Positions 8,225-17,021 of a stretch of 64,000 bases of DNA are shown one piece after another. Below the pieces are notes generated by a model. That model had not been told where the DNA came from and searched no databases. It saw nothing but the letters and a program-made list of their open reading frames with translations. The first letter of the stretch is position 1. Every line of letters starts with the position of its first letter. The stretch is taken from the NCBI RefSeq assembly GCF_003056405.1, contig NZ_PYVZ01000010.1, forward strand, positions 88,761 through 152,760, in the 5' to 3' direction. Source of the stretch: Devosia indica. Its GTDB lineage: Bacteria > Pseudomonadota > Alphaproteobacteria > Rhizobiales > Devosiaceae. Both the position numbers and the translations under genes were made by a program.

Positions 8225-9373
8225 ATGGCCCTTTATCAGGCGCCCTCTTTTGAAGCCCTTGAACGTCTGAGCCGCAGCCGGGACGCCGATCTTGCGCGGC
8301 GCGAACTGGAGCGACCCGACAGCATTCGCGGCCGGGGCGCGCAGAGCAATCGCGTGGGCCGGTTTGAAAAGCATCAGCGTGACAGCTTCGATGACGGCTG
8401 GGGCAGCGTCGAGGCAATGCCCATGTTCGAAACAATCGAACATATCGAGCGCGCCAAGACCATCATCACCAGCAATGACAGTCCCGATATCGGCTTTGAG
8501 CGCTCGATCAATGCCTATCGCGGTTGCGAGCATGGCTGCTCATACTGCTTTGCGCGGCCGACCCATGCCTATCTGGGGCATTCAGCCGGGGTGGACTTCG
8601 AGCGCGATATCTATGTGAAGGCCAATGCCGTAGAGGCGCTGCGGGCCGAACTTTCGGCAAAGAACTACCGCGCCAAGCCTATTGCCATGGGCACCAATAC
8701 CGACCCCTACCAGCCCGCCGAGCGCACCCACAAGCTGACGCGCGGCATTCTCGAAGTGATGCTGGAAACCAGGCATCCGGTGATGATCACCACCAAATCG
8801 GCGCTGATCGTACGGGACCTCGATATCCTCACAGAACTGGCCAAATTGGGGCTGGTGAAGGTCGCGATTTCGGTCACCTCGATGGACCACAAGCTGAGCC
8901 GCAAAATGGAGCCGCGCGCCTCCTCCCCGGCGCGGCGGCTGGAAGCTATTCGATTGCTTTCGGAGGCCGGCATTCCAACCGCCATCTTCGCCTCGCCGAT
9001 GATCCCGGCGATCAACGACATGGAGCTCGAACGCATTCTCGACGCAGGCAAGGCCCAGGGCGCGATCAGTGCGCAGATGATCCTTTTGCGCCTGCCCGGC
9101 GAAGTGCGGGACGTGTTCCGCGAATGGCTGCTCAGGCATTTCCCGGACCGGGTGCGTCATGTGCTCTCGCTGGTGCGCGACACGCGTGGCGGGCGCGACA
9201 ATGATCCGCGCTTCGGCAGCCGCATGACCGGCGAGGGCCCCTATGCCACCCTGCTGCGCCAGCGTTTCGAAAAGGCCCGCGAGCGCTACGGGCTCGATGC
9301 CAAGCTACCGCCGCTCCGCGCCGACCTGTTCGAGGCCCCGACGGTGGAAAGCCCGCAGATGAGCCTGTTCTAG
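8225..9373 (+). CDS. PA0069-family radical SAM protein (COG1533, spore-photoproduct-lyase-like)
   Basis: The 382-residue protein has the radical SAM cluster motif C101-x3-C105-x2-C108 (CEHGCSYC), preceded by the family segment INAYRGC and followed by MGTNTDPYQPAER. This family is annotated as SplB-like or DNA repair photolyase, but its substrate is not established. The C-terminus ends in QMSLF, which fits the QxSLF/QLSLF type of beta-sliding-clamp peptide. ATG 8225 (MALYQAPSF) follows AGGAGA and starts the conserved part; an in-frame start at 8123 would place the LexA box inside the gene. It is monocistronic, convergent with the next gene, and 11 bases from its stop. Confidence 0.9.
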   Translation: MALYQAPSFEALERLSRSRDADLARRELERPDSIRGRGAQSNRVGRFEKHQRDSFDDGWGSVEAMPMFETIEHIERAKTIITSNDSPDIGFERSINAYRGCEHGCSYCFARPTHAYLGHSAGVDFERDIYVKANAVEALRAELSAKNYRAKPIAMGTNTDPYQPAERTHKLTRGILEVMLETRHPVMITTKSALIVRDLDILTELAKLGLVKVAISVTSMDHKLSRKMEPRASSPARRLEAIRLLSEAGIPTAIFASPMIPAINDMELERILDAGKAQGAISAQMILLRLPGEVRDVFREWLLRHFPDRVRHVLSLVRDTRGGRDNDPRFGSRMTGEGPYATLLRQRFEKARERYGLDAKLPPLRADLFEAPTVESPQMSLF

Positions 9374-9383
9374 CCGTCGCGTC

Positions 9384-9962
9384 TCAATATTGCGCCACCC
9401 GGCGCGCATAGGTGGCCATGAAATCGAGCGATGCCAGCACGCCGCGCAGCGAGAGCCAGGTTTCGACCGGATCGTCCAGCCCCATCAGCGGCACCGAGAG
9501 GGTCAGGGCGTTGCGATCCTTCATCCTGTCGAGAATGTCGGTGCGCCGGGGGCCGGTGATGAAGAACTGATTGATCGTATTGTGCCGGGTTTCGAGCCCC
9601 GAGGCCAAAGTGAGGGCAATGGGCGCTTCACCGCCAAATCGCAGCGCAATGGGACGGTCGGGATCATATTCTCCATCCCCCGGCGACACCGTGATCGCGA
9701 TATCGAGCTCCCCATTGAGCCGATTGCGGATCAGGGTCAGCTTATAGGCTGGCAGTCCTGCGCCGTTGAGCTCCTGGCTGCCCGTGCTGGCAAAGCAGGA
9801 ATAGCCGTAATAGTCGGCGGCGTCCTCATTGATGGAATCGGGACAGGCCGCCAGCCAGTCCCGATGATATTCACGCCATTCGCCATAAGGGTGGTGGAAG
9901 GGCTCGGCCGAAACGGCACCGGTCAGCAGCAAAAACGCTGCAAGGCCTGTCGCATTGCGCAT
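9384..9962 (-). CDS. Exported hypothetical protein
   Basis: The 192-residue product begins with a clear signal peptide (RNATGLAAFLLLTGAVSA, cleavage before EPFHH). The mature part is mostly beta-like, with two Cys (AACPD and YSCFAS) that could form a disulfide in the periplasm. I do not recognise a family with certainty. The arrangement of a Trp-rich start (GEWREYHRDW) followed by a Cys faintly recalls IalB-like proteins. ATG 9962 has GAGAGA upstream; the longer frame to 10055 would spoil the signal peptide. It diverges from the DUF4180 gene with 132 bp between starts. Confidence 0.75.
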   Translation of the reverse strand: MRNATGLAAFLLLTGAVSAEPFHHPYGEWREYHRDWLAACPDSINEDAADYYGYSCFASTGSQELNGAGLPAYKLTLIRNRLNGELDIAITVSPGDGEYDPDRPIALRFGGEAPIALTLASGLETRHNTINQFFITGPRRTDILDRMKDRNALTLSVPLMGLDDPVETWLSLRGVLASLDFMATYARRVAQY

Positions 9963-10094
9963 CAAAGTCTCTCTCGCCTTTGCCCCCCGGCCAGACTCTT
10001 GTATCAGCATAAGTGTGATCGGCAAAAGCATGTGGCAGGGCCTTGCAGCAATCACGGGCTCCGATGCCGATCAAGAAACTTGGGATTGCTCATC

Positions 10095-10460
10095 ATGGTC
10101 ATCGAGAACATCAACGGAGTGACGGTCTATTTCGTTTCGGCCGAAGGGCAGGCCCTGGCAAGTGAGCAAGATGCCCTGGACCTGCTCGGCGAGACCTATG
10201 GCACCGAAACCGACATGATCGCGGTTCCCGCCGAGCGGTTTGCGGAAGGGTTCTTCGATCTTTCCACAAGGCAGCTCGGCCACTTCTTTCAGAAACTGCA
10301 GAATTACCAGATGCGGCTGGCCGTGCTGGGTGATATTTCCCAGCATATGAACGCGAGCAAGGCCGTGCGCGATTTTGTGGGGGAGACCAATCAGGCCGGC
10401 CGCCATCTGTTCGCTGAAGACCGCGAAGCGCTCCAGGCCAGGCTGCGAGGCAAAGCCTGA
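10095..10460 (+). CDS. DUF4180 domain protein
   Basis: The 121-residue protein matches DUF4180 along its length: an N-terminal beta strand (NGVTVYFVSAEG), a central FFDLSTRQLGHFFQKLQNY, RLAVLGDIS, and the C-terminal RDFVGETNQAGRHLFAED. The function of the family is not known. No signal peptide or membrane segment is present, so it should be cytoplasmic. ATG 10095 is supported by the domain start, though no strong ribosome-binding site precedes it; the open frame further upstream is antisense to the exported protein. Two bases separate its stop from the rnhB start, so the two are very likely co-translated. Confidence 0.85.
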   Translation: MVIENINGVTVYFVSAEGQALASEQDALDLLGETYGTETDMIAVPAERFAEGFFDLSTRQLGHFFQKLQNYQMRLAVLGDISQHMNASKAVRDFVGETNQAGRHLFAEDREALQARLRGKA

Positions 10461-10462
10461 GC

Positions 10463-11151
10463 ATGGCCCGGCGTCGCCCAACAGACCCGGCAACCGGAAC
10501 GCTCTTTGCGGCCGAGGCCGGCTTTCCCGATTTCAGCCATGAGGAAATGCTGCTGGCGCGCGGGGCACGATTTGTCGCCGGCGTCGACGAGGCCGGTCGC
10601 GGGCCGCTGGCCGGGCCGGTTGTCGTGGCGGCGGTGCGGCTCGATCCGGACAATATTCCCGAAGGGCTCAACGATTCCAAGAAGCTGAGTGCCGAGCGGC
10701 GTGACGCGCTCTATAACGCGATCATGGCTTGTGCCGAGGTTGCCGTCGTCTCGGCACCTCCCGATGAAATTGTGCTGCGCAATATTCGCGGCGCGACCCT
10801 GGCCGCCATGGCGCGGGCGGTTGCGGCCCTGCCCTGCCCGGTCGATCGCGCGCTAGTTGATGGGCGCGATGTGCCGCCCGAACTCCCCTGCCCCGGCATC
10901 GCACTGATCGGCGGGGACGGACGCAGCGTCTCGATTGCCGCTGCCTCGATCATCGCCAAGGTCACACGCGACCGCATGTGCACCATCATGGATTGCGATG
11001 CGCCGCAGTTCGGTTTCTCGGGCCACAAGGGCTATGGCACGGCGGCGCATCTGGCCGCGCTGAACCTGCATGGCCCCAGCCGTCACCACCGGCGCGATTT
11101 TGCTCCCGTGGCAGCGCTTCTGGTGCGCGAAACGGTCATTGAGACGGTAGA

Positions 11152-11155
<4 letters not shown>
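10463..11155 (+). CDS. rnhB: Ribonuclease HII
   Basis: The 230-residue enzyme cleaves RNA in RNA-DNA hybrids and single ribonucleotides in DNA. The type-2 signature VAGVDEAGRGPLAGPVV holds catalytic Asp and Glu, LVDGR supplies the next Asp, and KVTRDRMCTIMD the last. The family GHKGYGT and LHGPSRHHRRDF segments are also present. A non-conserved extension of about 35 residues precedes the fold. It follows the DUF4180 gene by two bases. The stop at 11153-11155 runs into the ccrM promoter region, and its TAA is part of a TTAA motif that may serve as a CtrA half-site. Confidence 0.97.
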
Positions 11156-12374
<1,219 letters not shown>

Positions 12375-12410
12375 TCCTGACCTCCAATCAGTTCACAGGC
12401 TCTAAAAACT

Positions 12411-12439
12411 GGCCGCCGGTTTGCCCCGGCGGCCTTTTT
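12411..12439 (+). terminator. Rho-independent terminator of ccrM
   Basis: A 10-bp GC-rich stem (GGCCGCCGG with loop TTTGC and CCGGCGGCC) at 12411-12433 is followed by TTTTTGTTT. It lies 36 bases after the ccrM stop. It also marks the left edge of the lower-GC segment that follows. Confidence 0.88.
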
Positions 12440-12482
12440 GTTTGCTATGTTGTCACCCATTCATACCTGTTGGGGGCGGGAA

Positions 12483-13127
12483 ATGGGGGCACTTGTGGAG
12501 TGGATGGGCGAATTGCAAGGTGGCGCGCTGACACTCGTCAGCGCAACTACGACATTCGTGTTTGGTATTTTCGCGATAATACTTGGTGCACTTTTCAATT
12601 CGTACTTAAACCGCAAACGAGACAATAGGCTTCGCGAACTTGAAGCATTGTCCACCACTGCTGCGCTCTATGGTGAAATCCTACTACTCCGACCGCAAGT
12701 CGCCAGAATTGCAAACCTTGTAGCTACAGCATACTTTGACGAAGGTTTTTCCCCGAGACCGAACGTTAAGTTCGACGAATACCTGTTAGAACGCAGCGTC
12801 TTATCTCACCCGACGATATATTTGGCATTGTCAAACAAATTGGGCATTCTCAAGCCTGATCTCATTCTCGCGATAACCAAGTTTCACGCAGACTGCCAAG
12901 AAGTTAGGGATTGGCTTCCCAAACTGTTGCCTGATGAAAAGCGCGGGTACACATACAGCGTACTTCACCTATTGGACCCTGCCTATGACGCGGTGATGGG
13001 TGTCGTCCCCACGCTTAGAAAAATTGAAAATAGCCTGAGCATAGTGGCAGCAGATGATCCGCCCATGAAAAAAGCCATAAGCGCGCGACGCTACGAGCAG
13101 CAAACGTGGGAAAACCAAGGTGAGTAA
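12483..13127 (+). CDS. Hypothetical membrane-anchored protein on low-GC DNA
   Basis: I do not recognise this 214-residue protein. It has one strong membrane segment near the N-terminus (about residues 15-40, TFVFGIFAIILGALF), then a basic stretch (NRKRDNRLRELEAL) that may begin a coiled coil, then a mostly helical cytoplasmic domain. The topology suggests a bitopic inner-membrane protein with its bulk inside. ATG 12483 follows a G-rich ribosome-binding site (GGGGGCGGG). The DNA is clearly lower in GC than its neighbours (25 of 60 bases in 12781-12840), and AT-ending codons are common, which suggests horizontal acquisition. Its end overlaps the following GNAT gene by 8 bases. Confidence 0.8.
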   Translation: MGALVEWMGELQGGALTLVSATTTFVFGIFAIILGALFNSYLNRKRDNRLRELEALSTTAALYGEILLLRPQVARIANLVATAYFDEGFSPRPNVKFDEYLLERSVLSHPTIYLALSNKLGILKPDLILAITKFHADCQEVRDWLPKLLPDEKRGYTYSVLHLLDPAYDAVMGVVPTLRKIENSLSIVAADDPPMKKAISARRYEQQTWENQGE

Positions 13128-13659
13128 TGGTCGGCATTCCCTTCGCAACACAAGGTTCGAACTAGGCCTCAACATCACCATCCGCCCAATAACCCTGGAC
13201 GATGCCGGGGGCTTTCACGCCGCGCTCGACAGCGTGGTGCGCGAACGCCGGTTTTTGCGTCTCACCGAGGCCCCGCCGCTGGCGCGTTCGCTGCAATTCA
13301 TTGCCAGCAATCTAGCAAGCGGCAACCCGCAATTCGTTGCTATCGATGGGGATGAGATCGTGGGCTGGTGCGATATCTGCCGCAGCGGCGAGCAGGATTC
13401 GGAGCATTGTGGTGGGCTTGGCATGGGGCTGCTGGCCAGCCATCGCGGCAAGGGCATCGGCACTACCCTAGTGACCGCAGCGCTCAATGCGGCGCAGGGA
13501 AAGTTCGAACGGGTGGAACTGGAAGTCTATGCCTCCAATACCCCAGCCATCGCACTCTATGAAAAGGCCGGCTTCGCCCATGAAGGCCGCCGCCGGCGGG
13601 CGTTGCTGCGCGATGGCGTCCACGAGGATATCTTGATGATGGGCCTGCTGCTCAGCTAA
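13120..13659 (+). CDS. GNAT family N-acetyltransferase
   Basis: The 179-residue protein has the acetyl-CoA-binding GNAT core: LGMGLLASHRGKGIGTTLV (motif A) and VYASNTPAIALYEKAGF (motif B). It should acetylate an amine on an unknown substrate. The fold begins at NITIRPITL, about residue 18; the first 17 residues are encoded by lower-GC DNA continuous with the upstream accessory gene, and no ATG lies close to the domain start. GTG 13120 is therefore a tentative start. The 3' end overlaps the convergent mutY gene by 8 bases. Confidence 0.85.
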   Translation: MSNGRHSLRNTRFELGLNITIRPITLDDAGGFHAALDSVVRERRFLRLTEAPPLARSLQFIASNLASGNPQFVAIDGDEIVGWCDICRSGEQDSEHCGGLGMGLLASHRGKGIGTTLVTAALNAAQGKFERVELEVYASNTPAIALYEKAGFAHEGRRRRALLRDGVHEDILMMGLLLS

Positions 13660-14704
13660 GCCCAGCCTCCGCCAATACCTTCCTGAACAGCGTGGGCAGC
13701 GCCTCGCCCTTGAGGGCATCTGGCGGCGCCCACCAGCCGGCATTGAGGCCGTCAGGCGCAACGAGCGCCGACCAAACCTCCAGCTCCAGCCGGAAATGGG
13801 TGAACACATGGACCACCTGGCCATGCCGGCGCCAATCGCCTTTGGCGGGGAAATCCGGCTCCCCTAACACATCGCCCCAATCTGAAGTCGGCACTTCCGT
13901 CATGCCGGCAAGCAGGCCCTTGCCCGGGCGGGATTGCAGGTAAACATCTCCGCCCCCGTCGCGCATGACGAAGGCATGGCCACGGCGGACCGGTCGCTCG
14001 GTCTTGGCCGGCTTGACCGGATAGCGCGTCGGCTCGCCCTGCTGCCGGGCTTCGCAACCATCGTGCAAGGGGCAGACCAGACACATGGCGGCGCGCGGGG
14101 CGCAGATGGTGGCGCCCAGGTCCATCATGGCCTGGGCAAAATCCCCGGCCCGCTCGGGCACGGCCAGTTGCAGGGCGCCGCGCAATGCATCCTTGGCCTC
14201 GCGCACCGGTACGTCGAGCGCATAGTAGCGCGCCAGCACCCGGTCGAGATTGCCATCGAGCACGGCAACGCGTTCGTCAAAGCAGATCGCGGCGATGGCG
14301 GCGCTGGTATAGGCGCCGATGCCGGGCAGGCTTTGCAGGCCGGCGGCACTGTCGGGAAACACCCCGCCATGCTCCGCCACCACGGCCCTGGCGCAGGCAT
14401 GCAGATTGCGCGCCCTGGCATAATAGCCAAGCCCGGCCCATTCGCGCAGCACGTTGTCGAGCGGGGTGGCCGCCAGGTCCTGCACTGTTGGCCAGAGCGT
14501 GGTGAAGCGCACAAAATAGGCCTTCACGGCCGCCACCGTGGTCTGCTGCAACATCACTTCGCTCAGCCATACCCGATAGGGACCGGGCCGAACGCCCTGG
14601 CGTCGGTCTGCCGGCGAAACCCGCCAGGGCAGCTCGCGCGCATGGCGGTCATACCAGGCGAGCACGGATGTTGAATCAATGGGATGTGGATGGGCGATGG
14701 GCAT
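13652..14704 (-). CDS. mutY: A/G-specific adenine glycosylase MutY
   Basis: The 350-residue enzyme removes adenine mispaired with 8-oxoguanine. Seen in order: SEVMLQQT with the catalytic Glu, the helix-hairpin-helix LPGIGAYTSAAI, LDGNLDRVLARY with the catalytic Asp, and the 4Fe-4S pattern C-x6-C-x2-C-x5-C (CAPRAAMCLVCPLHDGC). The C-terminal NUDIX-like domain that reads 8-oxoG follows, with HVFTHFRLELEV. The start MPIAHPHPID at 14704 sits 25 bases after the stop of the upstream hydrolase on the same strand. It is convergent with the GNAT gene and overlaps it by 8 bases. Confidence 0.97.
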   Translation of the reverse strand: MPIAHPHPIDSTSVLAWYDRHARELPWRVSPADRRQGVRPGPYRVWLSEVMLQQTTVAAVKAYFVRFTTLWPTVQDLAATPLDNVLREWAGLGYYARARNLHACARAVVAEHGGVFPDSAAGLQSLPGIGAYTSAAIAAICFDERVAVLDGNLDRVLARYYALDVPVREAKDALRGALQLAVPERAGDFAQAMMDLGATICAPRAAMCLVCPLHDGCEARQQGEPTRYPVKPAKTERPVRRGHAFVMRDGGGDVYLQSRPGKGLLAGMTEVPTSDWGDVLGEPDFPAKGDWRRHGQVVHVFTHFRLELEVWSALVAPDGLNAGWWAPPDALKGEALPTLFRKVLAEAGLS

Positions 14705-14729
14705 AACCCCTCATACCCTCTTGAGGAAG

Positions 14730-15524
14730 TCAGTGCGCGGCAAAAAACTCGGCAATCACAGGTGCAATCGCCTCGACGCTGACATCATGTCCCTGCCCGG
14801 CCAGAATATGCCGGTGCGCCCCCGGCACCCCGGCCGCGACCCAGGCCGCCCCGGCGTCGATAAATGGAAAGCTGCTGTCGCCGTTCACCACCAGCACGGG
14901 CACGCCAATCTGCTGCCAGCGTGCCGGATGGTGATCGCCATCGGTTGCCTCCGCCAGGATCCGATAGTCATGCTCGATGGTCCCGCCCACCGCCGCGAAA
15001 CCCGGCCAGGCGGGCGATTGCTTGAACCCGGCCAGTTCCTCAGGCGACATGAATGCCCCCATGAACAGGCTCATCATCGCCTCGGCCTCTCCCCGTTCGG
15101 CCAGTGCCGCCATTTCGCTGTGTTGCTTCCATGAGTCTGCCGAAGGCTGGTCAACATCAATCGGCGGTTCGTAGAGCAATACAGACGTCACTTTGCCAGG
15201 AAGCGCGACGCCCGCCTCGAGCGCCAGCACCGCGCCCGACGACATGCCATACAGCCCCGCCTGGCCACCGAACAGATCGATCAGCGCTTCGATGTCCTCG
15301 ATTTCCCGTGCAACCGCATAGGGCGCCGTATCGGTGGATTGCCCACGTCCCCGCCGATCAAAATTGATCATCGTGAACCGGTCCGAGAGCTGCTCGATCA
15401 GCCTGGGCGTCGTTGGATCGATGGCGCGATATTGCGTGGCGCCGGCAACCATGATGATCACCGGGCCGCTGCCTTTTGCCTCATAACCGATGGTCGTTCC
15501 GTCCTTCGAGATAAGTGTGGGCAT
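14730..15524 (-). CDS. Alpha/beta hydrolase
   Basis: The 264-residue cytoplasmic protein has the alpha/beta-hydrolase fold with the nucleophile elbow GMSSG, the preceding NFDRRGRGQS loop, the likely acid in VVNGDSSFPF and the catalytic His in GQGHDVS. The substrate cannot be told from sequence. ATG 15524 has AGGAGA eight bases upstream. It reads in the same direction as mutY, 25 bp downstream, and is divergent from the DciA-like gene; the shared upstream region is about 105 bp. Confidence 0.88.
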   Translation of the reverse strand: MPTLISKDGTTIGYEAKGSGPVIIMVAGATQYRAIDPTTPRLIEQLSDRFTMINFDRRGRGQSTDTAPYAVAREIEDIEALIDLFGGQAGLYGMSSGAVLALEAGVALPGKVTSVLLYEPPIDVDQPSADSWKQHSEMAALAERGEAEAMMSLFMGAFMSPEELAGFKQSPAWPGFAAVGGTIEHDYRILAEATDGDHHPARWQQIGVPVLVVNGDSSFPFIDAGAAWVAAGVPGAHRHILAGQGHDVSVEAIAPVIAEFFAAH

Positions 15525-15629
15525 ATCAACCGTCTCCTGTGTTCCTGACGGCGCGACGAAACAGCGAACAATAATTCGACATTAGCGGGGTGGGCTTGTG
15601 CATCAAGCATCACGAGCGATATCTGGTGC

Positions 15630-16145
15630 ATGGCAAAAGACGCGCTGCCCGAACCCAAACGCCGAAACAAGACGCTGTCGGTTTCCGACGCGCTTTCGGG
15701 CGCGCTCGACCCGGTACTGAAAAAGCGCGGCTTTGCCGGGCGCGACATCATCGCCCAGTGGCGTCACATTGCTCCTCCGCCATTCGACCAGACGACCCTT
15801 CCCGACAAGTTGAGCTGGCCGCGCAGCAATCACGGGGCCGAGGGTGCCACGCTCTACCTGCGCTGCGCGCCGGGCCAGGCCCTGTTTGCCCAGCATGAGG
15901 CGCCGGTCATTGCCGCCGCGGTCAATCGCTATTTCGGCTACGTGCTGGTCAATGATGTCAGATTGTCGGCGGAGCCATTCACCCCCGGTTCAGGCCAGAA
16001 GGTGCAAAAGCCCTATCAACCGAGCCAGAGCGAACTTGCAAAGGTCGGCAAGGCGACCGAAATGGTCGAAGATGACGATCTGCGGGAAGCGTTGAGGACC
16101 CTGGGTCTGGCGCTCTCGCGCAGGTCGAACATGAAGAAACAATAA
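15630..16145 (+). CDS. DUF721/DciA-like protein
   Basis: The 171-residue protein matches the DUF721 (DciA) family. DciA is the ancestral loader or operator of the replicative helicase DnaB in many bacteria. The N-terminal LSVSDALSGALDPVLKKRGFA, the WRHIA segment and the central beta part LYLRCAPGQALFAQHEAPVIAAAVNRYFG are family features. The C-terminal tail is Gln/Lys-rich and probably flexible. ATG 15630 agrees with the family start; upstream GTG or ATG codons are not supported by homology. It precedes the thiol-disulfide gene and smc, an order I recall from rhizobial genomes. Confidence 0.85.
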   Translation: MAKDALPEPKRRNKTLSVSDALSGALDPVLKKRGFAGRDIIAQWRHIAPPPFDQTTLPDKLSWPRSNHGAEGATLYLRCAPGQALFAQHEAPVIAAAVNRYFGYVLVNDVRLSAEPFTPGSGQKVQKPYQPSQSELAKVGKATEMVEDDDLREALRTLGLALSRRSNMKKQ

Positions 16146-16238
16146 TGCCGTTCACCCCCAAGTGATGCGCGTGCCCACTTGCCGACACCATCCTCGTGTG
16201 TAGTGTCGCCCGGCAAAAAATTTTCAGGAGCCTGAGAC

Positions 16239-16997
16239 GTGAAATTCAACCGCCGCGAAACAATCATCCTGGCCGCTGCTGCTTCGGCGGTGACCCTTTC
16301 GGGCATTTCGGCATCGCAGGCTGCTGAAGGCGACATGATCGACCAGGCCGCATTGATGGCGCCGGCCGGCGGCCTTACGGACAAGGTCGAAGGCAATGCC
16401 GATGCACCGGTCACGGTTATCGAATATGCCTCGCCCACCTGCCCGCATTGCGCGTCCTTCCACAACACGGTCTATGAGCCGTTCAAGGAAGCCTATGTCG
16501 AAACCGGCAAGGTCAAGTTCATCGTGCGGCCCTTTGCCCGCAATGCACTGGACGCAGCCATCTTCCTGCTTGCCGAAGCGGCCGGCGAAGAGAACTACCA
16601 CAATGTGATCGCCACCTATTTCAAGACCCAGAACGAGTGGGGCATGTCCGACAAGCCGCGCGACGCCATCTTCACGGTGGCCCAGCAGCTCGGTTTTACA
16701 GAGGAAAGCTTCTCGGCCGCCTTGACGAATCAGGAGGTGTTCGCCGGGATCGAAGCCCAGCGCGAGCAGGCTCTGGACGAGTTCGGGCTGACGGGGACAC
16801 CAACCTTCTATGTCAATGGCAAGACGCTTTCGGGAGGCAAGACACTCGAGCAGCTCGCTGCCGAGATCGACCCGCTTGTGCCCGCCGATTTCGTCGCCCC
16901 GGCTGCTGCCGACGCCATGGCGCCTGCAGCCGATGCAATGGCGCCTGCGGCTGACGCAATGGCACCCGCAGCCGACGCGATGGCGCCTGCCAACTAA
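16239..16997 (+). CDS. DsbA-family periplasmic thiol-disulfide protein
   Basis: The 252-residue protein starts at GTG 16239, with AGGAG eight bases before it. A signal peptide follows, with two Arg in front of a hydrophobic stretch (NRRETIILAAAASA), which could use Tat or Sec. The thioredoxin fold has the redox site CPHC in EYASPTCPHCASF and the cis-Pro loop TGTPTFYVNG. It should oxidise or isomerise disulfides in the periplasm. The last 30 residues are four exact AADAMAP repeats, an unusual tail discussed separately. It lies 25 bases before smc and may share its transcript. Confidence 0.93.
   Translation: MKFNRRETIILAAAASAVTLSGISASQAAEGDMIDQAALMAPAGGLTDKVEGNADAPVTVIEYASPTCPHCASFHNTVYEPFKEAYVETGKVKFIVRPFARNALDAAIFLLAEAAGEENYHNVIATYFKTQNEWGMSDKPRDAIFTVAQQLGFTEESFSAALTNQEVFAGIEAQREQALDEFGLTGTPTFYVNGKTLSGGKTLEQLAAEIDPLVPADFVAPAAADAMAPAADAMAPAADAMAPAADAMAPAN
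16905..16988 (+). repeat. 21-bp tandem repeat, four units, in the DsbA-like gene
   Basis: Four in-frame units each encode AADAMAP, at 16905-16925, 16926-16946, 16947-16967 and 16968-16988. They differ only at a few third or synonymous positions, so copy number may vary by slippage. The repeat ends three codons before the stop. Confidence 0.9.
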
Positions 16998-17021
16998 TAG
17001 TGCCATCAGGCGGGTGAACGC

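Noticed and set aside
13148..13170. tRNA-like GGTTCGAAC sequence at the edge of the low-GC segment
   Set aside because: The T-arm stem cannot be formed, and no acceptor or anticodon arms are present. It reads as part of the GNAT N-terminus.
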